This document shows, one piece after another, positions 36,450 to 44,655 of a stretch of 64,000 nt of DNA (positions within the stretch are counted from its first letter, which is position 1; every line of letters starts with the position of its first letter). The position numbers were made by a program, and so were the translations under genes. Origin of the DNA: Oceanispirochaeta sp. M1 (GTDB taxonomy: Bacteria; Spirochaetota; Spirochaetia; DSM-2461); contig NZ_QQPQ01000020.1 of the NCBI RefSeq assembly GCF_003346715.1, forward strand, positions 43,319-107,318, in the 5' to 3' direction. The notes below the pieces were generated by a model. That model was not told the origin of the DNA. It ran no database searches and worked only from the letters and a program-made list of their open reading frames with translations.

Positions 36450-37306
36450 ACTTACCAAACAAAGAAACCGGCTGGATATTCCTTTTTATAGGCCCAAGCC
36501 TGGCCGGTTTTTCCCTTTTTTACCTGATTCCTTTTATTATGAGCGTCTATAACTCGTTAATCGATTCTCCATTTAACAGGGAGTTTGCAGGATTAAGGAA
36601 TTATATCGATCTGATACAGAATCCTGTTTTTCAAAGAGCACTTATCAACTCTGTTCTTTTTACGGGATTATCTGTCCCTCTGCTTGTTTTTTTGTCACTG
36701 GCCCTTGCACTGCGCCTGAACAAAGCGACGTATAAGAGGGGATTATTCAGAACTCTGGCTATAACTCCGCTGGTCTGTCCAACGGCCTCCATAGTCATTG
36801 TCTGGCAGATACTGTTCAAGAGGTTCGGACTCCTCAACTCTTTCCTTCTCTGGATGGATTTTCCTCCCATTGACTGGCTGAATTCCGAGTATTCCCTGCT
36901 GGTAATTATCTCTCTCTTTATATGGAAAAACCTGGGGTACAATATGATCCTTTTTCTAGCCGGATTAAACAGCATACCCAAGTCATATTTTGATGTGGCC
37001 AGATGCTATGGTGCCGGTTCATTGTTCATTTTTTTCAGAATCACACTGGCATATCTGGCTCCTGTAACAATCTTTGTAGTCATTATATCAATAATCAACT
37101 CATTTAAAGTATTCAGGGAGATATTTCTTCTGACGGGTTATTACCCTGATAAGCGTTTATACATGATTCAGCATTATATCAATAATACCTTTGTAAAACT
37201 GGATCTTCAAAAACTGTCATCAGCCAGCGTTATTATGGCGTTTCTCATTTTTATTCTGGTTTATTATCTGTTTAACAGAGGAAAAAAGGACCTTTCTTAT
37301 GGATAA
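36446..37306 (+). CDS. Sugar ABC transporter permease, MalF/UgpA type
   Basis: 286 aa with six predicted spans and the cytoplasmic EAA-type loop near residues 175-200 (SYFDVARCYGAGSLFIFFRITLAYLAP contains the D-x-A-x-x-x-GA core). The start overlaps the fusion gene by four bases (ATGA). It pairs with the permease that follows. No ATP-binding subunit is encoded in the operon, so it would need a shared ATPase from elsewhere. Confidence 0.85.
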   Translation: MNLPNKETGWIFLFIGPSLAGFSLFYLIPFIMSVYNSLIDSPFNREFAGLRNYIDLIQNPVFQRALINSVLFTGLSVPLLVFLSLALALRLNKATYKRGLFRTLAITPLVCPTASIVIVWQILFKRFGLLNSFLLWMDFPPIDWLNSEYSLLVIISLFIWKNLGYNMILFLAGLNSIPKSYFDVARCYGAGSLFIFFRITLAYLAPVTIFVVIISIINSFKVFREIFLLTGYYPDKRLYMIQHYINNTFVKLDLQKLSSASVIMAFLIFILVYYLFNRGKKDLSYG

Positions 37307-38129
37307 AAAAAAGATAAGGGCTGTCGTCCTTCTCCCGATAACCGCTGTTCTTGTTTTTCCACTTATTATGATATTGTCGAACTCTTTTATGTCGGAAGAG
37401 GAGATTCTGATGACCTACTATGCCGATAAAGAATTGCCTAATCTCGTCCTGATTCCCCAGAATGTCTCTTTTGATCAGTATTTAAAGATTCTGGTCAAAG
37501 AAACAAAATATCTCTCTTATTTTTGGAATTCGGTGATTATTACATCAGTAATTCTTACGGGTCAGGTAATAATAGCTTCAATGGCTGCATTTGGCTTTAC
37601 GGTTTATGTTTTTAAAGGACGGGAAAAGCTTTTTTTTCTCTATGTTGTCGTTATGATGATGCCATTTCAGGTGACTCTTGTTCCCAATTATATAATTTCC
37701 AGTAAGCTGGGGCTTCTGAACAACTGGGGAGCCCTTATTCTTCCGGGTATATTTTCTGCCTTCGGAGTTTTTCTTCTCCGCCAGTTTATGTCGACTATTC
37801 CTAGATCCTATATCGAATCGGCCAGGCTGGAGGGAGTTAACGATTTTATGATCTATATTCACATATGCCTACCCCTTCTGAAACCGGGGATTGCGGCCCT
37901 GATGCTACTTTTAGGAGTGGATAACTGGAATATGGTGGAACAGCCTCTCATATTTCTCAAAGACAGCAGATTGTATCCTCTATCATTGATCCTGAGCAGG
38001 ATCAACTTACAGGAGGTTGGTATCGGCTTTGCTGCTTCTTCAATTTATATGATCCCTTTTCTTCTCCTGTTTTTACATAAGGAACAATCACTGGTGACAG
38101 GTATTACCAGCACAGGGGTTAAAGAATGA
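37299..38129 (+). CDS. Sugar ABC transporter permease, MalG/UgpE type
   Basis: 276 aa, six spans, EAA loop near residues 168-195 (YIESARLEGVNDFMIYIHI followed by PLLKPG). N-terminus resembles MalG-type (ALL-PLIMILSNSFM). Overlaps its partner by 8 bp and the adaptor gene by four. The substrate is unknown; a carbohydrate is expected from the family and from the binding-protein domain upstream. Confidence 0.85.
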   Translation: MDKKKIRAVVLLPITAVLVFPLIMILSNSFMSEEEILMTYYADKELPNLVLIPQNVSFDQYLKILVKETKYLSYFWNSVIITSVILTGQVIIASMAAFGFTVYVFKGREKLFFLYVVVMMMPFQVTLVPNYIISSKLGLLNNWGALILPGIFSAFGVFLLRQFMSTIPRSYIESARLEGVNDFMIYIHICLPLLKPGIAALMLLLGVDNWNMVEQPLIFLKDSRLYPLSLILSRINLQEVGIGFAASSIYMIPFLLLFLHKEQSLVTGITSTGVKE

Positions 38130-39379
38130 TCTATAAAACCTTTTTAAAAAAGTCGACTTATCTCTTTATAGCAATGATTTTGTTTTTTACTTTTTTCTCC
38201 AAGACTATTAATAATCTCAATACACCAAGGATTAAAACAGTCAAACCCAGGGAGGGACATCTAGTAAAGATAATCCGTGGACAAGGGCAAATCAAGCCGG
38301 AAGTCTGCACCAGGCTTTACCTTCCTACTACACTGATCATTGATAGAGTTCTTGTAAATCCCGGTGATAAAATAGAGGAGGGGACAGAATTATTTCAATT
38401 GAACTCGACTATGATCAATAATACTTACGAACAGGAATATATTAAATATCACAAAACAAAATTGGAGCTAGATCAGTTAAAAGAGGAATTACAGAGCAAA
38501 GAGATCATTTTATACAATATCCGGGAACTGGAAAAACAATTGAAATTCGTCACTGAGGACAAAAACACAAAAATGATGATGTATGATTCTGGCTCCATTT
38601 CTAAACGAGCTCTCGATGAGGCCGATATTGTCCTGGAACAGATACAATCCAAATACCTGCAGTCTCTCAATAGAGAGGAGACAGACAAGCAGAATGAGGC
38701 AACTCGAATAAGAAATGTACAGAGAAGGATCTCAACCCTGGAAATGGAATTAAAAGTTCTGAAGCGGAAAGTTGATATTTTGACTGACCTGAAAAGCCAG
38801 TCCGTTTTTCGATCAACAATAGAGGGAGAAATCTTGACAATATACTGTGAAGAAGGGGAAAAAATCTCCCGGGAAGATCCCGTCCTATCAATGATAAACA
38901 GCAGTAATAATAGTTATATTTTTGAGGCAGAAACAGATTTGGATCAGATAAAGGATGCCAGTCCGGGGGATTATGCGAGCATCTATTTAAATGGAGATAA
39001 AGAGATTGAAAGTCGATTGGAATCCATCTATTCAAATAATAACGGCTCAACTGCGACTCTGACTTTTTCAGTTAACGATGATAGTTTAACGGGAAATGAG
39101 ACAGGTTATTTTATCCTGCGAAAAAGATCAGGATTTTACAATTTCATAGTACCAAAACGGTCTATAAGGGGAACGGGAAGAGAAAAATTCATTTATCATG
39201 CGGTGGAAAAACAAGGAGCCCTTTCAAAATCCTATATAATTAAGAAAATCAGAATAAAAGTACTGGAGAGCAGCGATACCAGTGTTGCTGTTTCTGGAGA
39301 AATTATCTCAGATTCCGCTGTCGTACTGGATGAAGACCGTATTCCCCTGAATGAAAACGACAGGGTACTGATAGAGTGA
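38126..39379 (+). CDS. HlyD/RND-type periplasmic adaptor protein
   Basis: 417 aa with one N-terminal span (about 10-30), a split biotinyl-lipoyl domain (VKIIRGQGQIKPE ... VLVNPGDKIEEGTELFQLN and later STIEGEILTIYCEEGEKI), a central coiled-coil hairpin (about 95-220) and a beta-barrel region. Adaptors of this class link inner-membrane exporters to the outer envelope. It is tightly coupled to the sugar permeases, which is an unusual partnership, and to a MacB-core protein downstream. Confidence 0.75.
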   Translation: MIYKTFLKKSTYLFIAMILFFTFFSKTINNLNTPRIKTVKPREGHLVKIIRGQGQIKPEVCTRLYLPTTLIIDRVLVNPGDKIEEGTELFQLNSTMINNTYEQEYIKYHKTKLELDQLKEELQSKEIILYNIRELEKQLKFVTEDKNTKMMMYDSGSISKRALDEADIVLEQIQSKYLQSLNREETDKQNEATRIRNVQRRISTLEMELKVLKRKVDILTDLKSQSVFRSTIEGEILTIYCEEGEKISREDPVLSMINSSNNSYIFEAETDLDQIKDASPGDYASIYLNGDKEIESRLESIYSNNNGSTATLTFSVNDDSLTGNETGYFILRKRSGFYNFIVPKRSIRGTGREKFIYHAVEKQGALSKSYIIKKIRIKVLESSDTSVAVSGEIISDSAVVLDEDRIPLNENDRVLIE

Positions 39380-40626
39380 AAAAACTGGTCCCTCTGGCTC
39401 TAATGTGGTTAAGCATCACTCTGCTGTGTATTCTGGAAAATGTGTGGATAGAAAATAGACTGCCCATCCCCGACAGGATTGATCTATATAATAAGCAGGG
39501 CATATTGCTGAAAGAGAAGCTTAACATTATTACAAAGGAAAATCCTGATTGGGATGTCATTGCTGTTTTCGAAACTACCGGGGTATTGAGTTTAGAGAAG
39601 AACCAGGCTGTTTCAGTTTTGGCCGTATCCTCTTATTATATGAGTTACAACCCAATCCACATGATAAGAGGAGCATTCGATATAGACCGGGCTGTCATCA
39701 TCAGGAGAGAAACAGCTTACAATCTCTTCAACAGCGATGATGTAGTGGGTGAGCAGATTATTTTTAACGGTGAACTCCATCTGATATCAGGGATATTTGA
39801 AGTTTCACCACTGATAAAAGAGCTGGGTATTCCATCACCCGATATTTTGATCTCTTTAAATAATACAGCTTTAAAAAAAACCGGTATCAATCTGCTTCAG
39901 ATACGATCAGATTCTAAAATTGATGTAAATGATCTTTATACTTATTTAGATGTAAAAGCTCAGAAAAATCTCAATATAAACCAGCGATTTGCTTTAGTAA
40001 AACAATTCAGGAATTTTCTTTATCTCAGTCTGGGGACTCTAATTTTTTCAGGAATTATCAGTATATTTAAGAAAAATTTTTTAAAGAGAAAAAAAATCTA
40101 CAAAGAAAAAATAAAAACAATGTACAGGGCCGCCTGTCTAAAAATGATAATAGGTCTGGATCCATTCATTTATATTATTTATACTCCCGTATTAATCGGA
40201 TTAGCCGTGATATTATGGTTCAATCCATATATTCCACCGGAAGTATTAAGCCATATCACAGGAAAGAAAATTCTCTTATCTCCGGTAAAATTCATAATGA
40301 ATAGGACAATGAGTATTAACCCTGTTGTTGTTTTGCCACAGATTCTGGAAACAATGAGTTTTACTATTTTTTTGTTTCTCTATCTACCGTTTTTCTTTCT
40401 TCTATGCAGGATAGAGCAGGTATCGTTAAAACACAGTCTGTTTCTCCCTTTAATAAACATATCCTTCACACTTCTTTTTATATTATTGGGGATAGAGCCT
40501 GTTTTTGATTTTAAAATAAATCTGTTGTTGTTCCTGTTTATTACAGTATCAGCAAGCAGGGATTCAGAGCGCCCCGCAGGAATATATTACAACTCAAATT
40601 GCAATATGAAAATTAAAGGGCAATAA
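39376..40626 (+). CDS. MacB periplasmic-core-like membrane protein without ATPase
   Basis: 416 aa starting at GTG inside the previous stop. One N-terminal span, an extracytoplasmic domain (about 25-210) that resembles MacB_PCD (IRGAFDIDRAVIIRRETAYNLF ... VVGEQIIFNGELHLISGIFE spread over 92-150), then five or so spans (about 215-232, 260-282, 316-345, 355-374, 383-394), more than the three of FtsX permeases. No Walker motifs. Probably pairs with the HlyD adaptor; function uncertain. Last gene of the operon, 24 bp from the right junction. Confidence 0.6.
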   Translation: MKKLVPLALMWLSITLLCILENVWIENRLPIPDRIDLYNKQGILLKEKLNIITKENPDWDVIAVFETTGVLSLEKNQAVSVLAVSSYYMSYNPIHMIRGAFDIDRAVIIRRETAYNLFNSDDVVGEQIIFNGELHLISGIFEVSPLIKELGIPSPDILISLNNTALKKTGINLLQIRSDSKIDVNDLYTYLDVKAQKNLNINQRFALVKQFRNFLYLSLGTLIFSGIISIFKKNFLKRKKIYKEKIKTMYRAACLKMIIGLDPFIYIIYTPVLIGLAVILWFNPYIPPEVLSHITGKKILLSPVKFIMNRTMSINPVVVLPQILETMSFTIFLFLYLPFFFLLCRIEQVSLKHSLFLPLINISFTLLFILLGIEPVFDFKINLLLFLFITVSASRDSERPAGIYYNSNCNMKIKGQ

Positions 40627-40650
40627 TAAATGGACTGTCCGAAGTTATTT

Positions 40651-40717
40651 CGAACAGACTCGAACTGCTGACATGATGGTTAACAGCCATCCGCTCTACC
40701 AACTGAGCTACAGGGGA
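40651..40717 (-). pseudogene. Truncated tRNA-Asn copy lacking its 3' acceptor strand
   Basis: 98 bp (40651-40748) are identical to 32116-32213, covering tRNA-Asn from base 1 to base 67 plus 31 bp upstream. The last six bases (68-73) are replaced by island sequence, so the acceptor stem cannot form. A promoter (TTGATA, 17 bp, TATATT) is retained, so a tRNA-fragment transcript is possible. Confidence 0.92.
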
Positions 40718-40758
40718 ATATTTCAATGAAAAAAATATACACAGGAGGAAGAAATCTA

Positions 40759-41748
40759 TCAACCTAATCTATGAATAGTGTCTGAAAAGCATCCATAGAT
40801 AATACAGCCGCATTGCCGGCATCTGGGTGTATGCAGACTCTGGGAATCTCTGAGATTTCTGGATATAACTACAGAGCCGCATTCAGGACAGTATGTATTT
40901 TCAATCTGTCCTGTATTACCGGTGTAAACATAATTTAGTTTTTCTAATGCCTTATCCTGGAGTTTGTTCAACAGGGAAAAGGATGTAGAGGGAATGCTGT
41001 ATTTATGCTGTGGATAGTAGGCCGTCAGGTGAAAGGGTATGTCTTCTGATATCCCGGAGAGGAAATCAGAAGATGCTGCAATTTCATCAATACTGTCGTT
41101 CATACCGGGAATAATAAGGGAAACCACCTCGAGGTGGCATAAATCGTATGCAGTCTCGATAAAGCTGCATACCGTATCAAGATCGCCTTTTAACTCATTT
41201 TTATACCAGTCTCTATTAAAACTCTTCAGATCTACCTTCACGGCGCTTAAATGTTTCAGAAGCCATCCTGCGGGTTCAGGATTTATACATCCGTTTGTAA
41301 CAAGAAGTGCCGGAATTCCAACTTTTTTGAGCAGGGTTGAGCATTCAATAAGAAATTCATAATGCATAGTGGGTTCGGAATATGTAAAACAAACGGAACT
41401 GCTGTTTCTGTCTAAAGCAGTTTTTACAATAAATTCAGGAGTCCATATTTCGTTCGTTCTTCTGCTGTCAACCAGTTCATGGTTCTGGCAGAAGGGACAG
41501 CGCATATTACACCCTGAAAACCCTATGGATAGAGTCTGACTTCCAGGATGGAAATGATAAAATGGTTTCTTTTCAATGGGGTCTTCTGCAATAACTGTTA
41601 CCGGATTCAGATCAGAAAAAATAGAGCTGTTGTCTGCTTTTCTGACGCGGCATATCCCCTGCATTCCTGGTTTTAGAATGCAGTGATGGGGACATAAAAG
41701 ACATTCAAAGTCCCGGGATTCCCGGGACCTGAACAGCTCAACACTCAT
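40759..41748 (-). CDS. AmmeMemoRadiSam-type radical SAM enzyme
   Basis: 329 aa. The cluster motif C80-NMR-C84-PF-C87 (CxxxCxxC) binds the [4Fe-4S] cluster that cleaves SAM. Extra N-terminal Cys (C16, C19, C23, C33) and a C-terminal zinc ribbon (CPECG and CRQCG) fit the AmmeMemoRadiSam radical-SAM subfamily, related to pyruvate formate-lyase activases. Its physiological substrate is unknown to me. The partner Memo/AMMECR1 genes are not here. metK (SAM synthetase) lies immediately upstream with one intervening base, so they are probably cotranscribed. The stop overlaps the truncated tRNA's -35. Confidence 0.82.
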   Translation of the reverse strand: MSVELFRSRESRDFECLLCPHHCILKPGMQGICRVRKADNSSIFSDLNPVTVIAEDPIEKKPFYHFHPGSQTLSIGFSGCNMRCPFCQNHELVDSRRTNEIWTPEFIVKTALDRNSSSVCFTYSEPTMHYEFLIECSTLLKKVGIPALLVTNGCINPEPAGWLLKHLSAVKVDLKSFNRDWYKNELKGDLDTVCSFIETAYDLCHLEVVSLIIPGMNDSIDEIAASSDFLSGISEDIPFHLTAYYPQHKYSIPSTSFSLLNKLQDKALEKLNYVYTGNTGQIENTYCPECGSVVISRNLRDSQSLHTPRCRQCGCIIYGCFSDTIHRLG

Positions 41749-41749
41749 A

Positions 41750-42907
41750 TCAGAGATGTTTCTGAAGAATTTTTATCTTGTCTACCGCTTCCCATGGGAA
41801 TTCGGGACGTCCAAAGTGACCGTAGGCTGCTGTAGGATAATAAATAGGCCGTTTAAGATCAAACTGGGTGATTATTCCTGCAGGAGTCAGATTAAACTCT
41901 TTTCGTACGATCTCTTCGATTCTATCTTCTGCAATTTTACCTGTATTAAATGTATTTACATAGAGAGATACAGGTTCTGCAACACCTATGGCATAGGCCA
42001 GCTGTACCTGACAGTTGTCAGCATAACCCGCTGCAACAAGGTTTTTAGCAATATAACGGGCCAGATAGGCTGCAGAGCGGTCAACCTTTGAAGGGTCCTT
42101 ACCGGAGAATGCTCCACCACCGTGAGCCGCTGCTCCACCATAGGTATCAACAATAATTTTTCTTCCTGTAAGTCCGGCATCTCCTTCGGGTCCACCGATT
42201 ACGAAGTTACCTGTTGGGTTGATATGATAAACAGTATCAGATGTAAGAAGTTCCGGGGGAAGAGCTTTTTTAATTACCTCTTCGATTAATCCTGCTTCAA
42301 TAACAGAGTGGGCAATCTCATTATGCTGATGAGACAGTACAACAGTTGAAATATGAGCGGGTTTTCCATCAATATAATCAACGGTAACCTGACATTTTCC
42401 ATCGGGTCTCAGGAAATCCAGAACCTTGCTCTTTCTTACTTCAGCGGCTTTGCGCATTATCTGATGTGAAAACTGAATAGGGGCGGGCATAAGCTCTTCC
42501 GTATCACGGCAGGCGTATCCGAACATAAGTCCCTGGTCGCCTGCTCCCTGCTCCTTGTGGAGTCCCAGACCGGCTGTAACACCCTGACTGATATCTGTAG
42601 ACTGGGGTTTAATTGCAGAGAGTACGGAAAATGAGTGATAGTCGATGCCGAAGTTGGGATCATCATAGCCGATATCCTTAAGGGTATCTCTGGCTATCTG
42701 TATAAAATCTATATAACCGCTGGTAGTGATTTCACCACCAACCAGTATCATTCCGGTAGATGCAAAGCATTCGCAGGCTACTCTTGATTCTTTATCAAGC
42801 TCAAGCGCCTTATCCAGCACGGCATCGGAGATAAGGTCACAGACCTTGTCCGGATGTCCTTCGCCCACACTTTCGGATGTAAATTGATATTTTTTTCGAG
42901 AATTCAT
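41750..42907 (-). CDS. metK: S-adenosylmethionine synthetase
   Basis: 385 aa, full length. Makes SAM from methionine and ATP. Motifs: [39 protein letters not shown] (ATP binding), the [25 protein letters not shown] segment and [15 protein letters not shown] at the end. Start ATG at 42907 has GGAGG; the ribosome-binding site lies in a hairpin. The gene follows a PilZ-like protein by 64 bp and precedes the radical-SAM gene by one base. Confidence 0.96.
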   Translation of the reverse strand: MNSRKKYQFTSESVGEGHPDKVCDLISDAVLDKALELDKESRVACECFASTGMILVGGEITTSGYIDFIQIARDTLKDIGYDDPNFGIDYHSFSVLSAIKPQSTDISQGVTAGLGLHKEQGAGDQGLMFGYACRDTEELMPAPIQFSHQIMRKAAEVRKSKVLDFLRPDGKCQVTVDYIDGKPAHISTVVLSHQHNEIAHSVIEAGLIEEVIKKALPPELLTSDTVYHINPTGNFVIGGPEGDAGLTGRKIIVDTYGGAAAHGGGAFSGKDPSKVDRSAAYLARYIAKNLVAAGYADNCQVQLAYAIGVAEPVSLYVNTFNTGKIAEDRIEEIVRKEFNLTPAGIITQFDLKRPIYYPTAAYGHFGRPEFPWEAVDKIKILQKHL

Positions 42908-42909
42908 TC

Positions 42910-42932
42910 TAACCTCCAGATAAAAGAGGTTA
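42910..42932 (-). promoter_or_regulatory. Hairpin covering the metK ribosome-binding site
   Basis: Perfect 7-bp inverted repeat TAACCTC / GAGGTTA with a nine-base loop, two bases from the metK ATG. The right arm on the mRNA contains the GAGG of the Shine-Dalgarno, so the stem would hide it. A second small dyad, TTACA-T-TGTAA, overlaps at 42929-42939. No riboswitch was recognised. Confidence 0.55.
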
Positions 42933-42971
42933 CATTGTAATCTTTTAGAGGATTTATGTTAAGCAGTTCTG

Positions 42972-43664
42972 TTACTGTAACGCCTCAATAGATTCCTGAA
43001 CATCCCTCTGCCAGTTCCCTGTTCCGTCAAGGAAAGTAATTTCAAGAATCACACCAGTCTGCTCAATCTTTGCATTCACATTGATGATACCGTCCTGAGT
43101 CTTGAGAGAGCAGTTCTTCAATATTGTCCCTTTTTCAAGATCTGCTGTTTTATAGGCTTCTTCAACCTTGAGAACCGCAGCGAATGTAGAGAGTTCCAGT
43201 ACATGAGTGTTAATCAGCTGCAGATTGGTAGGATTCATAAACATGAAATCCATGCGTGTTTCTCCAACCGGTATCAGCTGATGTGATTTTCTAACTTCAG
43301 GTGCCACTTTATAGCGTAGAATCATGGACTCCAGGTTCTCAATTGTATCTTCAATACTGAATAATCCGTTTACTCCAAGAAAATGAGCCTTATGGGCATC
43401 CTCTTCATTGAAAAGTGGATCCACCAGAAGAATGAAAGGGGAGGATTCCCTGGAAAAATTCTCTCTGAGGAATTTTACAGCCAATTTCCAATGCCTTGGA
43501 TACTCACTTTCATGAAATAAAACAACATCGGGTTTTATTTCTGAAAAATTATCCATGGCTTTAAGAGGATTCACATAGTGAATAAATCCGTAACCTGCGG
43601 GTGTGAAATATCTGTTTATACGGGATGCAGCAGCACTGTCTCCGGAAATAAGCACTATTTTCAT
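42972..43664 (-). CDS. Pseudo-receiver protein with PilZ-like C-terminus
   Basis: 230 aa. Residues 1-120 have the receiver-domain outline (alternating strands and helices), but the phosphoacceptor position reads VVLFHESE with no Asp, so it cannot be a normal response regulator. Residues 125-230 resemble a PilZ domain (RMDFMF, then L-x-KGTILKNCSL), which may bind c-di-GMP, though the key RxxxR motif is not clear. Coupled by one base to the upstream exported-protein gene. Assignments are by pattern only. Confidence 0.55.
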   Translation of the reverse strand: MKIVLISGDSAAASRINRYFTPAGYGFIHYVNPLKAMDNFSEIKPDVVLFHESEYPRHWKLAVKFLRENFSRESSPFILLVDPLFNEEDAHKAHFLGVNGLFSIEDTIENLESMILRYKVAPEVRKSHQLIPVGETRMDFMFMNPTNLQLINTHVLELSTFAAVLKVEEAYKTADLEKGTILKNCSLKTQDGIINVNAKIEQTGVILEITFLDGTGNWQRDVQESIEALQ

Positions 43665-44611
43665 TATTCAGTTCCTATGTTTTTGACTTCGTAGCGATAT
43701 ATCTTCCAGATATTCTCAAATCTGTTCAGATAATAAGTATATTTTTTAATTTCCCTGAAGCCTGTATTTTGGAAGACTTCTCTTACAATTACTTTTGCTT
43801 CATTGCTTGTATAGCTTGTCTGAAGGATTTCATATTCTACGGGGATATCGACAATGCCCTGATTTTCAGGAACACGATTAAGTTCAAGATCCAACCTGTA
43901 GGCCTCAACTGAAGCAGTCTGTTCTTCCTGAGACATTTTTTCAAACTGACGTCTTGTCATGTTGCTCTGGAGAAGGATCTCTTTTAAATCAAGATATAGA
44001 AAGAATTTATTCCACTGATTTTTCTGCCGTGCCTTGAGTGTATACTCCACAACTTCATCGGGAGCCATATTCGAGGAGGCAAGAATACTGCCTGTTTCCA
44101 GATCAATCATATCCTTGTATTCACCTTCATACATTCCGGGGCGTACAGTGAGAGAGAGCTGATTGGATTGAATACCCGAACCCTGATCTCTATTTTTAAG
44201 TTCGGGAAAAAACATTCCGTCAAGAACATAGACTCCCGGATCATCGGCAATCACAAAATCATCCAGTTCAAGAATAAACCCGAATTCTTCACCGGGCTCC
44301 AAGGTTATCATCCTATAAAAAGCAGGTTCATTACGGTCAAAATTTACAAGATATTCCCTGGAAGCAGGGAGAAATTCGTTCTTCATTGTTTTGAGTGTAA
44401 ACAGAAAGTTATAGGTTCTGTTCTCGGCAATTCTAAATGATAAAGATTCAGATCCGGGGTTTGAAAGAAGAACTTTCACCTGTATAGGACTGTCAGGGTA
44501 ATAGATTTTCTTATTATAATACCTTATGCTGAATACCGGATCAGCAGACCAAGCTGATAGGGTTGTGAAAAATGTGATCAGAATTAATAAGCACATACGC
44601 TGTCTGGCCAT
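43664..44611 (-). CDS. Exported protein of unknown function
   Basis: 315 aa from the ATG at 44611, which has GGGAG seven bases upstream; the frame is open to 44665, but that start would run into mfd. Signal peptide (about residues 1-22, ending LSAWSAD). The N-terminal half is a beta-sandwich of the type seen in extracellular proteins (IQVKVLLSNPG, LEPGEEFGFILELDD); the C-terminal half is mixed. No recognised family. It is divergent from mfd with 44 bp between starts. Confidence 0.6.
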   Translation of the reverse strand: MARQRMCLLILITFFTTLSAWSADPVFSIRYYNKKIYYPDSPIQVKVLLSNPGSESLSFRIAENRTYNFLFTLKTMKNEFLPASREYLVNFDRNEPAFYRMITLEPGEEFGFILELDDFVIADDPGVYVLDGMFFPELKNRDQGSGIQSNQLSLTVRPGMYEGEYKDMIDLETGSILASSNMAPDEVVEYTLKARQKNQWNKFFLYLDLKEILLQSNMTRRQFEKMSQEEQTASVEAYRLDLELNRVPENQGIVDIPVEYEILQTSYTSNEAKVIVREVFQNTGFREIKKYTYYLNRFENIWKIYRYEVKNIGTE

Positions 44612-44655
44612 TGGATCTCCCGAATAATCTTTATTATAAGTTTCGGTTTTTTTAA

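Noticed and set aside
32690..40650. Island as prophage, ICE or IS-borne element
   Set aside because: No integrase, transposase or terminal repeats were found; a tandem duplication with insertion fits better.
42908..42971. SAM riboswitch upstream of metK
   Set aside because: Only 64 bp separate metK from the upstream gene, and the multi-helix core of a SAM riboswitch is not seen.
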